DNA of 6,394 nt from positions 1 to 6,394 of the forward strand of contig SDWL01000123.1 of the NCBI GenBank assembly GCA_004195315.1, read 5' to 3'. Both the position numbers and the translations under genes were made by a program. Under the pieces are notes generated by a model. The model had not been told where the DNA came from, made no database searches, and saw only the letters and a list, made by a program, of their open reading frames with translations. Shown here piece by piece: positions 1-6,296 of the stretch. The stretch's first letter is position 1. Each line of letters begins with the position of its first letter. The DNA is from Lutibacter sp. (lineage in GTDB: Bacteria; Bacteroidota; Bacteroidia; Flavobacteriales; Flavobacteriaceae).

Positions 1-105
1 AACTTAACAATGGCTAATAAATCAGAGGTAGGCATAAATCTTTTTTAAAAACAAAGTTCTATTATTTTAAACTACTCCACAACTTTTTGTGTTGAGCCCT
101 AGTGA

Positions 106-183
106 GTTAGTTCAACTACAAATTTAAGTAAAGGTCAAATTTTTGCTTTTGACGGTAAAACAATTAGAGGTGCCAAAAGTGAA
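106..183 (+). pseudogene. ISAs1-family transposase relic (fragment)
   Basis: Frame 1 encodes a stretch beginning NLSKGQIFAFDGKTIRGAKS at position 121. The DGKTIRG core is the hallmark segment around the first catalytic aspartate of ISAs1-family DDE transposases. In flavobacterial members it is commonly preceded by a 'LSKGe' segment and followed by a HMVSAW-like segment. Here the similarity stops right after GAKSE. The frame then closes at 226-228, and tandem stops (TAG TGA, 100-105) lie just upstream, so only about 25 codons of a protein normally well over 300 residues survive. It is a dead fragment, probably left by deletion within an older insertion. The family call rests on one motif. Confidence 0.55.
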
Positions 184-343
184 GTTGTATTCGTGGTTGT
201 TCATTATCACTTCAAAAAATACATCTAAAATGCTTGAAAATATTTATTTTCATCTGCTTGATTTTTTTCAAAAATCCATTCTTAATAATTTATTATATGA
301 AGAAATATAGGTGTAATGTAAAAATATTAAAAAAAAATCAAAT

Positions 344-377
344 ATGTATTGTGTATTATATATACATTATATACATT
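344..377. repeat. Four TGTAT/ATACA half-sites, candidate operator
   Basis: Two copies of TGTATT (345-350 and 352-357) are followed by two tandem copies of ATATACATT (360-368 and 369-377). Because ATACA is the reverse complement of TGTAT, this gives nested dyads: an outer pair ATGTAT 344-349 with ATACAT 371-376, and an inner pair TGTAT 352-356 with ATACA 362-366. The array fills the space between the -33 and -7 elements of the receptor promoter and overlaps the -7 element. That is a natural place for a repressor to act. A nickel- or metal-responsive regulator is a reasonable guess from the gene context, but the motif matches no operator I can name with confidence. Such A+T-rich DNA also forms dyads by chance. 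Confidence 0.4.
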
Positions 378-379
378 TG
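349..379 (+). promoter_or_regulatory. Bacteroidetes-type promoter of the receptor gene
   Basis: TACATTTG at 372-379 matches the Bacteroidetes -7 consensus TAnnTTTG exactly. A TTG at 349-351 lies 20 bases upstream, close to the usual spacing of the -33 element. Transcription would start a few bases after 379, giving a leader of roughly 20 bases before the ATG at 404. I see no other TAnnTTTG match in the larger gaps downstream, so this is the best candidate for driving the whole unit. Confidence 0.6.
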
Positions 380-403
380 ACGCATAATATATTCTGAGAT
401 AAA

Positions 404-2626
404 ATGAAAAAATGTTTAAAAAAATATATAACTCTCTCACTAGTAATGGTGAGCTTTATAAACTATGCTCAAACACTAACTGGAAAAGTTGTTGATTATT
501 CAAAATTACCACTAGAAGATGTAAATGTTCTTGTCTTAAACTCCACCAATCACATACACACAAATAGAGAAGGACAATTTACATTGGAAAATGTTAAAAT
601 TGGAGACTCAATACAAGTTAGCCACATTAGCTTTAAAACAATTACCTTAACTATTAAAAAAATAGACGAACCGCTAACTATTGAGATGGAAGAAGAGTTA
701 CTTAGTTTATCTGAAATCATTATACCTAGAAAGTTAAACGCTTTAAAAGTACTTGCAGACATAAATATAAAGACCAATCCAGTTAACAATTCGCAAGACG
801 TGCTAAAAACAGTTCCTGGTTTAATTATTGGTCAGCACGCCGGAGGAGGAAAAGCAGAGCAAATTTTCCTACGAGGCTTCGATATTGATCACGGAACAGA
901 TATAAGTATTTCGGTTGAGGGAATGCCTGTAAACATGGTTTCTCATGCACATGGTCAAGGTTATTCAGATTTACATTTTGTTATTCCTGAAACAATTAAT
1001 AAACTTGATTTTGACAAAGGTTCTTACAATAGTAGTAAAGGTAATTTTGCTACAGCAGGTTATATAAATTTTGAACTAAAAGAGAGGATTGAGAATAATC
1101 AAGTAAAGTTAGAAATAGGAGATTTCAATACCCAAAGAGTATCCACTTTATTAAATGTAATTAATACAGAAAATAAGAGTGGTTATGTTGCAGCTGAGTA
1201 TTCATTAACTGACGGTCCTTTTGACAGTCCTCAAAATTTCAATAGAATAAATTTCATGGGGAGATATACTAATTACTTCGATAATAATGATAAACTATCA
1301 CTTTTAGCTTCTCATTTTTCAAGTACTTGGAACGCTTCAGGTCAAATCCCCACAAGATCAGTATCAGATATAGGTCGTTGGGGAGCTATAGATGATACAG
1401 AAGGAGGGCAAACTAGTAGATCAAATATTCTACTGGATTATACCAAAAGAATAGATGATGATTCTTTTATAAAAAATAAAATTCACTACTCAAAATATGA
1501 GTTTGAATTGTATTCTAATTTTACATTTTTCCTTGATAACCCTATTGATAGTGATCAAATTAGGCAAAAAGAAGAACGTTCTATATTCGGTTTAGATAGT
1601 GAATACAATAAACAATTCTATTTTGATGATAGTAGTCTAACGTTACAAATAGGTGGTGGTTTAAGAAATGATCAGATTAATGAAAATGAATTATCATATA
1701 CTATAGACAGGTTAACAACAAATGAAAATTTAGCGCTAGGTGATGTTAATGAAACGAACTTTTTTGGATATATAAACACTAAATTCAATTTAGGTAGATG
1801 GATTGTTAATCCGAGTATTAGAATAGATTATTTTAAATTTAATTATTACGACCGTTTACAAGAAAATTATGAGATAAAATCAGAAAATAAAGCAACTTTA
1901 AGTCCTAAATTAAATTTCTTGTATGATTATTCAAATAATCTACAACTATATTTTAAAATGGGTAAGGGCTTTCACTCAAATGATACAAGAGTTATTGTTG
2001 AACAAAGTGGAAAAGAAATATTGCCTTCAGTTTACGGATCGGATTTGGGTGCGGTCTGGAAACCCATTCCAAAAATAATTATCAATTCTGCATTATGGTA
2101 CTTATTCTCTGAACAAGAATTTGTATATGTTGGAGATGGTGCTGTGGTTGAACCCAATGGTAAAAGCAGAAGATTAGGTGTCGATTTCAGTATGATTTAC
2201 CATCCCAAAAACTGGTTGAGTTTTAACGCAGATATTAATTATGCTCACGCAAGATCTGTTGATAACCCAGACGGTGAAAATTATATACCATTAGCACCCG
2301 ATTTTACGATCTCAAGCGGTATTACGGTAAACCACCCAAAAGGATTTTTTAGTTCAGTAAGACTTATACATATAAATGATAGACCTGCTAACGAAGACAA
2401 TTCTATTGTAGCTGAAGGTTATTCAGTGGTAGATTTTAATGTAGGTTATAAATGGGAAAAAATGGTGTTTGGAATTGAAATTCGCAATCTTCTTAATACA
2501 GAATGGAATGAGACACAATTCGCTACAGAAACGCGTTTAAAAGATGAGATTGAAGCAGTTGAAGAAATTCATTTTATACCAGGAACTCCATTTAATTTGA
2601 AAGCGTCATTTACATATATATTTTAA
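404..2626 (+). CDS. TonB-dependent outer-membrane receptor, probably for nickel
   Basis: This 740-residue protein is an outer-membrane active transporter powered by TonB. It starts with a signal peptide (KK-rich start, hydrophobic 9-20, likely cut after Ala22). A carboxypeptidase-regulatory-like beta domain follows at about 24-96, the plug at about 110-225, and a 22-strand-type barrel to the final Phe740. The plug carries a distinctive block, QHAGGGKAEQIFLRGFD at 144-160, followed by histidines 163, 181, 183 and 191 in DHGTD and SHAHGQGYSDLH contexts. These could touch a metal ligand. The substrate is inferred from the context: the next five genes are four urease nickel chaperones and a NicO/UreH-type protein. 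The length is complete for this type. The start is supported by the signal peptide and the promoter just upstream. No SusD-like partner follows, which argues against glycan import. Siderophore or another metal complex remains possible. Confidence 0.85.
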   Translation: MKKCLKKYITLSLVMVSFINYAQTLTGKVVDYSKLPLEDVNVLVLNSTNHIHTNREGQFTLENVKIGDSIQVSHISFKTITLTIKKIDEPLTIEMEEELLSLSEIIIPRKLNALKVLADINIKTNPVNNSQDVLKTVPGLIIGQHAGGGKAEQIFLRGFDIDHGTDISISVEGMPVNMVSHAHGQGYSDLHFVIPETINKLDFDKGSYNSSKGNFATAGYINFELKERIENNQVKLEIGDFNTQRVSTLLNVINTENKSGYVAAEYSLTDGPFDSPQNFNRINFMGRYTNYFDNNDKLSLLASHFSSTWNASGQIPTRSVSDIGRWGAIDDTEGGQTSRSNILLDYTKRIDDDSFIKNKIHYSKYEFELYSNFTFFLDNPIDSDQIRQKEERSIFGLDSEYNKQFYFDDSSLTLQIGGGLRNDQINENELSYTIDRLTTNENLALGDVNETNFFGYINTKFNLGRWIVNPSIRIDYFKFNYYDRLQENYEIKSENKATLSPKLNFLYDYSNNLQLYFKMGKGFHSNDTRVIVEQSGKEILPSVYGSDLGAVWKPIPKIIINSALWYLFSEQEFVYVGDGAVVEPNGKSRRLGVDFSMIYHPKNWLSFNADINYAHARSVDNPDGENYIPLAPDFTISSGITVNHPKGFFSSVRLIHINDRPANEDNSIVAEGYSVVDFNVGYKWEKMVFGIEIRNLLNTEWNETQFATETRLKDEIEAVEEIHFIPGTPFNLKASFTYIF

Positions 2627-2748
2627 TGAAAACACATTATAAAATTGGCATATTATATATTACCCTAATGCGATTATTTTAAAATAAAAATTAACCACCC
2701 AATCTGATTAAAAATTACACAGGTTGAGTTCAAAATAAATCATTTTAA
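2627..2748. other. 122-base gap between receptor and ureE
   Basis: The gap is A+T-rich and contains no convincing gene, no strong hairpin followed by a T tract, and no TAnnTTTG element. Read-through from the receptor promoter into ureE is therefore plausible. The gap is much longer than the 6-41 base gaps between the later genes, so a weak internal promoter or an RNA processing site cannot be excluded. Confidence 0.4.
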
Positions 2749-3261
2749 ATGAAAATTATTTCTGAAATTTTAGGCAATGCAAAAGGCAAAGATTCATCTT
2801 CTAAAGAAGTGGATTTCTTTGACCTAGAGTGGTTTGAGACAACTCGAAAAATATTGAGAAAAACAACTAAAAACGGAGAAGAAGTTGCTGTAAGGATTTT
2901 AAAAGAAAATTTTAGAATAAAACACAACGATATCTTCTTTGAAGATGCTAATAAGTTAATTATAGCAAACGTTCTACCAGCAGATGCCGTTATTTTACAG
3001 CCTAAAACTATGCTAGAAATGGGAACTATTTGCTATGAAATAGGGAATCAACACATCCCAATATTTATAGAAGATAACGAAATCATTATTCCTTACGAAG
3101 ATCCTATTTATAATCTATTGAATAGATCAGGTTATAATCCCATAAAAGGAAAAAGGATTTTTGAAAATATGCTTAAAGCTACGCCAGATAATGTATTAAC
3201 AAATGATACTTTAATAGATATGGATAGTCTATTTAGTAAAGTTTTACCAAATAAAAACTAA
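2749..3261 (+). CDS. ureE: Urease accessory protein UreE, nickel metallochaperone
   Basis: UreE is the cytosolic nickel carrier that passes the metal to UreG during urease activation. The 170-residue product has the UreE layout: an N-terminal peptide-binding beta domain (about 1-75), then the metal-binding domain. The latter carries the family signature at 95-105, CYEIGNQHIPI, followed by a FIEDNEIIIPYEDP stretch at 106-119. His102 in the GNQH motif corresponds to the conserved dimer-interface nickel ligand (His96 in Klebsiella UreE). The common motif has Arg where this protein has Gln101. The C-terminus (143-170) has no histidine at all, so this is the tail-less form with only the interface nickel site. 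The stop lies six bases before ureF, which indicates co-transcription. There is no clear Shine-Dalgarno sequence, as is usual in this group. Confidence 0.9.
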   Translation: MKIISEILGNAKGKDSSSKEVDFFDLEWFETTRKILRKTTKNGEEVAVRILKENFRIKHNDIFFEDANKLIIANVLPADAVILQPKTMLEMGTICYEIGNQHIPIFIEDNEIIIPYEDPIYNLLNRSGYNPIKGKRIFENMLKATPDNVLTNDTLIDMDSLFSKVLPNKN

Positions 3262-3267
3262 CAAATT

Positions 3268-3957
3268 ATGAAAACAAACACTCTTTTGAGTTTATTACAC
3301 GTTGCAGACCCTAATTTACCTATTGGTGGTTATTCGCATTCTAATGGTTTAGAAACCTATGTTCAAAATGAAATTGTAACCGACAAAGAAAGCACCTTGG
3401 TCTTTCTAAGAAACATGCTTTCTACCAATATTTCACATAATGATGCTTCTTATGTAAAGTTGGTTTATGACGCTCTAGAAGCTGGTGATTTTAAACAAGT
3501 TATTTCTTTAGACACTGAATGCACAGCTTTAAAAAGTACAAAAGAAATTAGAGAAGGTAGCCATAAACTAGGGGCACGATTATTTAAAATTTTTAAAACT
3601 AAAAGCGACCATGCGCTTCTAAAAAGCTTAGATGAATACATTACTACTAATAATAATGTTGGCAATTACGCTATTATTTATGGTGTAATTTGTTTCGTTA
3701 ATGAAATTCCCTTAAACGAATCATTAACTGCATTCTATTTCTCTACTGCTGCCGGTTTCATTACCAATGCCGTAAAGTTAGTGCCATTAGGTCAATTACA
3801 AGGGCAAGAAGTTTTATTTAGCATTCAAGAAGATATTGAAGGTTTAGTTGAAAAAACAATCAATCTAGATAGAGAACTTGTAGGTATTTCTTGCGTTGGC
3901 TTTGATTTAAGATCTATGCAGCATGAAAGATTATATTCTAGATTATATATGAGTTAA
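3268..3957 (+). CDS. ureF: Urease accessory protein UreF
   Basis: UreF is the all-helical scaffold that, with UreD, docks on apo-urease, recruits UreG and gates its GTP-dependent nickel delivery. The 229-residue length is typical. The N-terminal signature HVADPNLPIGGYSHSNGLE at 11-29 matches the conserved family block 'sDpalPvGgfshSnGLE'. The last 13 residues, MQHERLYSRLYMS, match the conserved C-terminal tail that in Helicobacter UreF orders when UreD binds. The gene starts six bases after ureE and ends 37 bases before ureG, all on one strand. The start fits because the signature sits at its usual distance from the N-terminus. No anomalies are visible. Confidence 0.93.
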   Translation: MKTNTLLSLLHVADPNLPIGGYSHSNGLETYVQNEIVTDKESTLVFLRNMLSTNISHNDASYVKLVYDALEAGDFKQVISLDTECTALKSTKEIREGSHKLGARLFKIFKTKSDHALLKSLDEYITTNNNVGNYAIIYGVICFVNEIPLNESLTAFYFSTAAGFITNAVKLVPLGQLQGQEVLFSIQEDIEGLVEKTINLDRELVGISCVGFDLRSMQHERLYSRLYMS

Positions 3958-3994
3958 ATAAATTTAGTAACAAAAATAAAAAAAACATAATAAA

Positions 3995-4627
3995 ATGAGA
4001 AAATATGTAAAAATAGGGGTTTGTGGACCCGTAGGAGCAGGAAAAACTGCATTGATTGAAGTGTTGTCAAGAAAAATGGCAAAAGATTATTACATAGGGG
4101 TTATTACCAATGACATTTATACCCGAGAAGATGAGAAATTCTTACAAAAAAATAGTCTTTTAGATGCTGATAGAATTATTGGTGTAGAAACTGGTGGATG
4201 TCCGCATACTGCTATTCGTGAAGATGCAAGTATGAATTTAGAAGCTGTAGATGAATTGGCAGAAAGACACCCAGATTTGGAACTTTTATTTATTGAAAGT
4301 GGTGGAGATAACCTGTCGGTAACTTTTAGCCCAGAACTAGTTGACCTAACCATTTTTGTTACAGATACAGCTGCAGGAGAAGATATCCCTAGAAAAGGAG
4401 GTCCTGGTAATACAAGATCAGATTTATTATTAATAAATAAATTCGATTTAGCTCCTTATGTTGGTGTAAATTTAGACAATATGAAAAGAGATGCTCTTAA
4501 AATGCGTAAAGGGAAACCATTTGTTTTTACAAATTTAAAAACTGGTGAAGGTGTAGATGCCATTATTGGTTGGATTCAAAAATATGCCCTTTTAGAAGAT
4601 ATTCCAGAACCTGCACTAATAAAATAA
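3995..4627 (+). CDS. ureG: Urease accessory GTPase UreG
   Basis: UreG is the SIMIBI-class GTPase whose nickel-bound dimer, on GTP hydrolysis, releases nickel into the urease active site. The 210-residue protein shows every expected motif: P-loop GPVGAGKT at 11-18, the nickel-binding Cys-Pro-His at 69-71 in ETGGCPHTAIREDAS, ESGGDNL at 101-107, PRKGGPG at 132-138, and the guanine-specificity motif NKFD at 148-151. All key residues are present, so the enzyme should be active. It has no histidine-rich N-terminal extension, unlike some actinobacterial and plant forms. It could be confused with the hydrogenase paralogue HypB, but the motif set and the flanking ureF and ureD settle the call. The gap to ureD is only seven bases. 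Confidence 0.96.
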   Translation: MRKYVKIGVCGPVGAGKTALIEVLSRKMAKDYYIGVITNDIYTREDEKFLQKNSLLDADRIIGVETGGCPHTAIREDASMNLEAVDELAERHPDLELLFIESGGDNLSVTFSPELVDLTIFVTDTAAGEDIPRKGGPGNTRSDLLLINKFDLAPYVGVNLDNMKRDALKMRKGKPFVFTNLKTGEGVDAIIGWIQKYALLEDIPEPALIK

Positions 4628-4634
4628 TATAAAG

Positions 4635-5435
4635 ATGAAAAATATATGTAAATTTAGAATATCAACTGGTATTGTTGATGGTTATCATCGTTTAATTGAT
4701 CAATACTTTATGGTTCCTTTTGGATTATTGAGATTTGATAAAAGAACCCATACAGATCCTTGGTTACGATATATGATACGTAGTTCATCTCCAGGGATTT
4801 TAGATGGCGATTTTTATGATATGGAAATATCAGTAGCAAAAGATACTGTTTTAGGCCTTGAAACTCAAGCATATCAAAGGATTTATGAAATGAATGAAGG
4901 CGGTTTAGCTAAGCAAGAAGTAAAAGTTGAAGTTGGAGAAGGTGGGTTTTTACACTATATACCCCATCCATTAGTTCCTCATAAGAATTCTAATTACGAA
5001 GCAAAAAATACCATCAACTTAAAAGAATCTTCTAAATTAATTTGGGGAGAAGTAATTACTTGTGGAAGAAAATTACATGGTGAAATCTTTGATTATAAAA
5101 GATTAATGAGCCATACAGAAATTTTTGTTGACGATCAATTAATTTTTAATGATAAATTACTTTTTGAGCCAAGTAAAATTGATGTGACTTCAATAGGGCA
5201 ACTGGAAGGATATACACATCAAGCCACTTTAATTTATTATCATAAAGGCGCAAATTTAGACGATACATTTAACTATCTTACTGAAATCGTAAAAGATCAA
5301 GAAGAAGTTGAATATGGTATGAGTACAACCCTTTTAGATGCTGCTGTAATAAGAGTTGTTGGTAATAGTGGTGAACAACTTTACAAAATAATTAAAAAAC
5401 TTGAAGACGAGATTCTTGCTGTTACCGTAAGTTAG
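4635..5435 (+). CDS. ureD: Urease accessory protein UreD
   Basis: UreD (called UreH in Helicobacter) binds the apo-urease surface, anchors UreF and UreG, and is thought to hold the tunnel through which nickel reaches the active site. The 266-residue product carries the conserved blocks in order: SSPGILDGD at 51-59, ETQAYQRIY at 76-84, YIPHPLVPHKNS at 108-119, then the WGEVITCGRKLHGE block at 137-150. The length and beta-rich pattern fit the family. The protein is more diverged from proteobacterial forms than UreG is, which is normal for UreD. The gene begins seven bases after ureG, so the two are probably translationally linked. No truncation is visible. Confidence 0.92.
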   Translation: MKNICKFRISTGIVDGYHRLIDQYFMVPFGLLRFDKRTHTDPWLRYMIRSSSPGILDGDFYDMEISVAKDTVLGLETQAYQRIYEMNEGGLAKQEVKVEVGEGGFLHYIPHPLVPHKNSNYEAKNTINLKESSKLIWGEVITCGRKLHGEIFDYKRLMSHTEIFVDDQLIFNDKLLFEPSKIDVTSIGQLEGYTHQATLIYYHKGANLDDTFNYLTEIVKDQEEVEYGMSTTLLDAAVIRVVGNSGEQLYKIIKKLEDEILAVTVS

Positions 5436-5448
5436 TTATCTCTCTTTA

Positions 5449-5476
5449 AATAATAATAATATTAATAATATTAATA
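5449..5476. repeat. AAT/ATT triplet tract before the transporter gene
   Basis: The bases between ureD and the transporter gene form a near-perfect run of AAT and ATT triplets that reads directly into the ATG at 5477. It leaves an unstructured A+T-only leader without a Shine-Dalgarno sequence. It could help ribosome loading, or vary in length by slippage. No function is shown. Confidence 0.45.
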
Positions 5477-6181
5477 ATGGAAAATTCGTTTCCGATTTTT
5501 GCTGGCATAATTGCTGCCATTTTACATGTAACTGCAGGTCCTGATCATTTAGCAGCTGTAGCTCCTTTTGCAATAGAAAGAGTAAAAAAAGCATGGAAAG
5601 TGGGATTGTTATGGGGAATTGGACATCTTTCAGGTATGTTACTTATTGGTTTACTCTTCTTATTTTTTAAAGATTTAATACCTATAGAAAAGATTTCTGA
5701 ACAAAGTGAACGATTTGTTGGTGTGATTTTAATTTTATTAGGTCTATGGATTTTCGTAAAAATATTTAGGGCAAATAAAAAAGCACATAAACATTTGCAT
5801 GTTCATACTAAAAACGAGTCGCTAATTCATAAACATGACCATAAGCACAATGGTGAAAAAAATCATGAGCACAATCATTCAGATATTAAACAAGGTAATA
5901 TAACGACTTTATTTGTAGGTATGGTTCATGGTTTGGCTGGGGTTGCTCATTTTTTAATATTTTTACCTGTTATTGGTTTTGTTTCAAAAGTAAATTCTAT
6001 AAAGTACATCGTTGGATTTGCCATTGGTACCTTACTTGCCATGACTGCTTTTGCTTTTATAATGGGGCGAATAGCATCATTCTCAAAAAAAGATCATAAT
6101 GATTCTTTATTTAAAGGTATACGCATAGCAAGTGCTTCAATTGCAATTGTTGTTGGTGTTTATTGGGTTGTTGCTAATTAA
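5477..6181 (+). CDS. NicO/UreH-type nickel membrane protein with histidine-rich loop
   Basis: This 234-residue inner-membrane protein probably moves nickel, or another divalent metal, for urease. About six hydrophobic segments can be seen, near 5-31, 40-65, 78-96, 142-168, 174-198 and 215-233. Segment one carries HVTAGPDHLAAVAP at 17-30, which recalls the HxxxxDH signature of nickel/cobalt permeases. A second conserved block, GIGHLSG, lies at 47-53. The loop at 104-134 holds eleven histidines, mostly in alternating H-x-H spacing, a classic metal-binding loop. The best match is the UreH/NicO group found beside urease genes in Bacillus and other bacteria. That 'UreH' is unrelated to the UreD homologue of the same name, so I give no symbol. 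The gene is last in the unit, 41 bases after ureD. Import is favoured by context, but NicO relatives such as RcnA export nickel, so the direction is not proven. Confidence 0.82.
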   Translation: MENSFPIFAGIIAAILHVTAGPDHLAAVAPFAIERVKKAWKVGLLWGIGHLSGMLLIGLLFLFFKDLIPIEKISEQSERFVGVILILLGLWIFVKIFRANKKAHKHLHVHTKNESLIHKHDHKHNGEKNHEHNHSDIKQGNITTLFVGMVHGLAGVAHFLIFLPVIGFVSKVNSIKYIVGFAIGTLLAMTAFAFIMGRIASFSKKDHNDSLFKGIRIASASIAIVVGVYWVVAN

Positions 6182-6244
6182 ACGATATTTATGAAAAAAT
6201 AGGCTCCAATAAAATTAGCCGTACAAATTAAAACTGTATGAATG

Positions 6245-6280
6245 AAAAAAGAGACTGTCTGAAAAGACAGTCTCTTTTTT
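6245..6280. terminator. Bidirectional hairpin terminator
   Basis: The arm at 6245-6260 (AAAAAAGAGACTGTCT) and the arm at 6265-6280 are perfect reverse complements over 16 bp, closed by a GAAA loop at 6261-6264. The A tract on one side and the T tract on the other make it an intrinsic terminator in both directions. It ends the nickel/urease transcript 63 bases after the transporter stop. It would also block transcripts arriving from the insertion sequence on the right. Confidence 0.9.
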
Positions 6281-6296
6281 ACATATTTTTAAAGTA

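Larger units (their letters stand above)
1..403. other. Intergenic region with transposase relic and promoter
   Basis: No intact gene is visible in these 403 bases. Frame 1 is open from the window edge to a TAA at 46-48 (15 codons), but the peptide resembles nothing I recognise and could be chance. A short relic of an ISAs1-type transposase lies at about 106-183. From about 230 to 403 the sequence is extremely A+T-rich, and its last 60 bases carry the promoter and half-site repeats of the receptor gene. The region therefore looks like scarred DNA left by an insertion sequence and now serving as the leader of the nickel/urease unit. Confidence 0.6.

Noticed and set aside
1..48. Open frame from the window edge ending in Leu-Phe-stop, considered as the C-terminus of UreC
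   Set aside because: UreC proteins often end in a MAQRYFLF-like tail. This peptide shares only scattered residues with it, and 15 open codons are expected by chance.
230..310. Possible 26-residue small ORF starting MLENIYF
   Set aside because: It has no Shine-Dalgarno sequence, promoter or recognisable similarity. It lies next to a transposase relic in A+T-rich DNA where such short frames are common.
550..789. Antisense open frame within the receptor gene
   Set aside because: It lies wholly inside a well-supported gene on the other strand and its translation resembles no protein family. It is a shadow frame.
404..2626. Receptor considered as a SusC-type glycan importer
   Set aside because: No SusD-like lipoprotein gene follows, the length (740 residues) is shorter than typical SusC proteins, and the neighbours are all nickel/urease genes.
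2745..2927. Antisense open frame over the start of ureE
   Set aside because: The ureE reading on the + strand is clear. The antisense peptide has no recognisable feature beyond hydrophobic composition.
3465..3665. Antisense open frame within ureF
   Set aside because: Shadow of ureF, with no independent support.
4117..4353. Antisense open frame within ureG
   Set aside because: Shadow of ureG. Its Ser-rich translation is typical of the reverse frame of a conserved GTPase gene.
6200..6222. Small dyad GGCT...AGCC after the transporter gene, considered as a terminator
   Set aside because: The stem is only four base pairs with a long loop and no T tract. The strong hairpin at 6245-6280 is the evident terminator.
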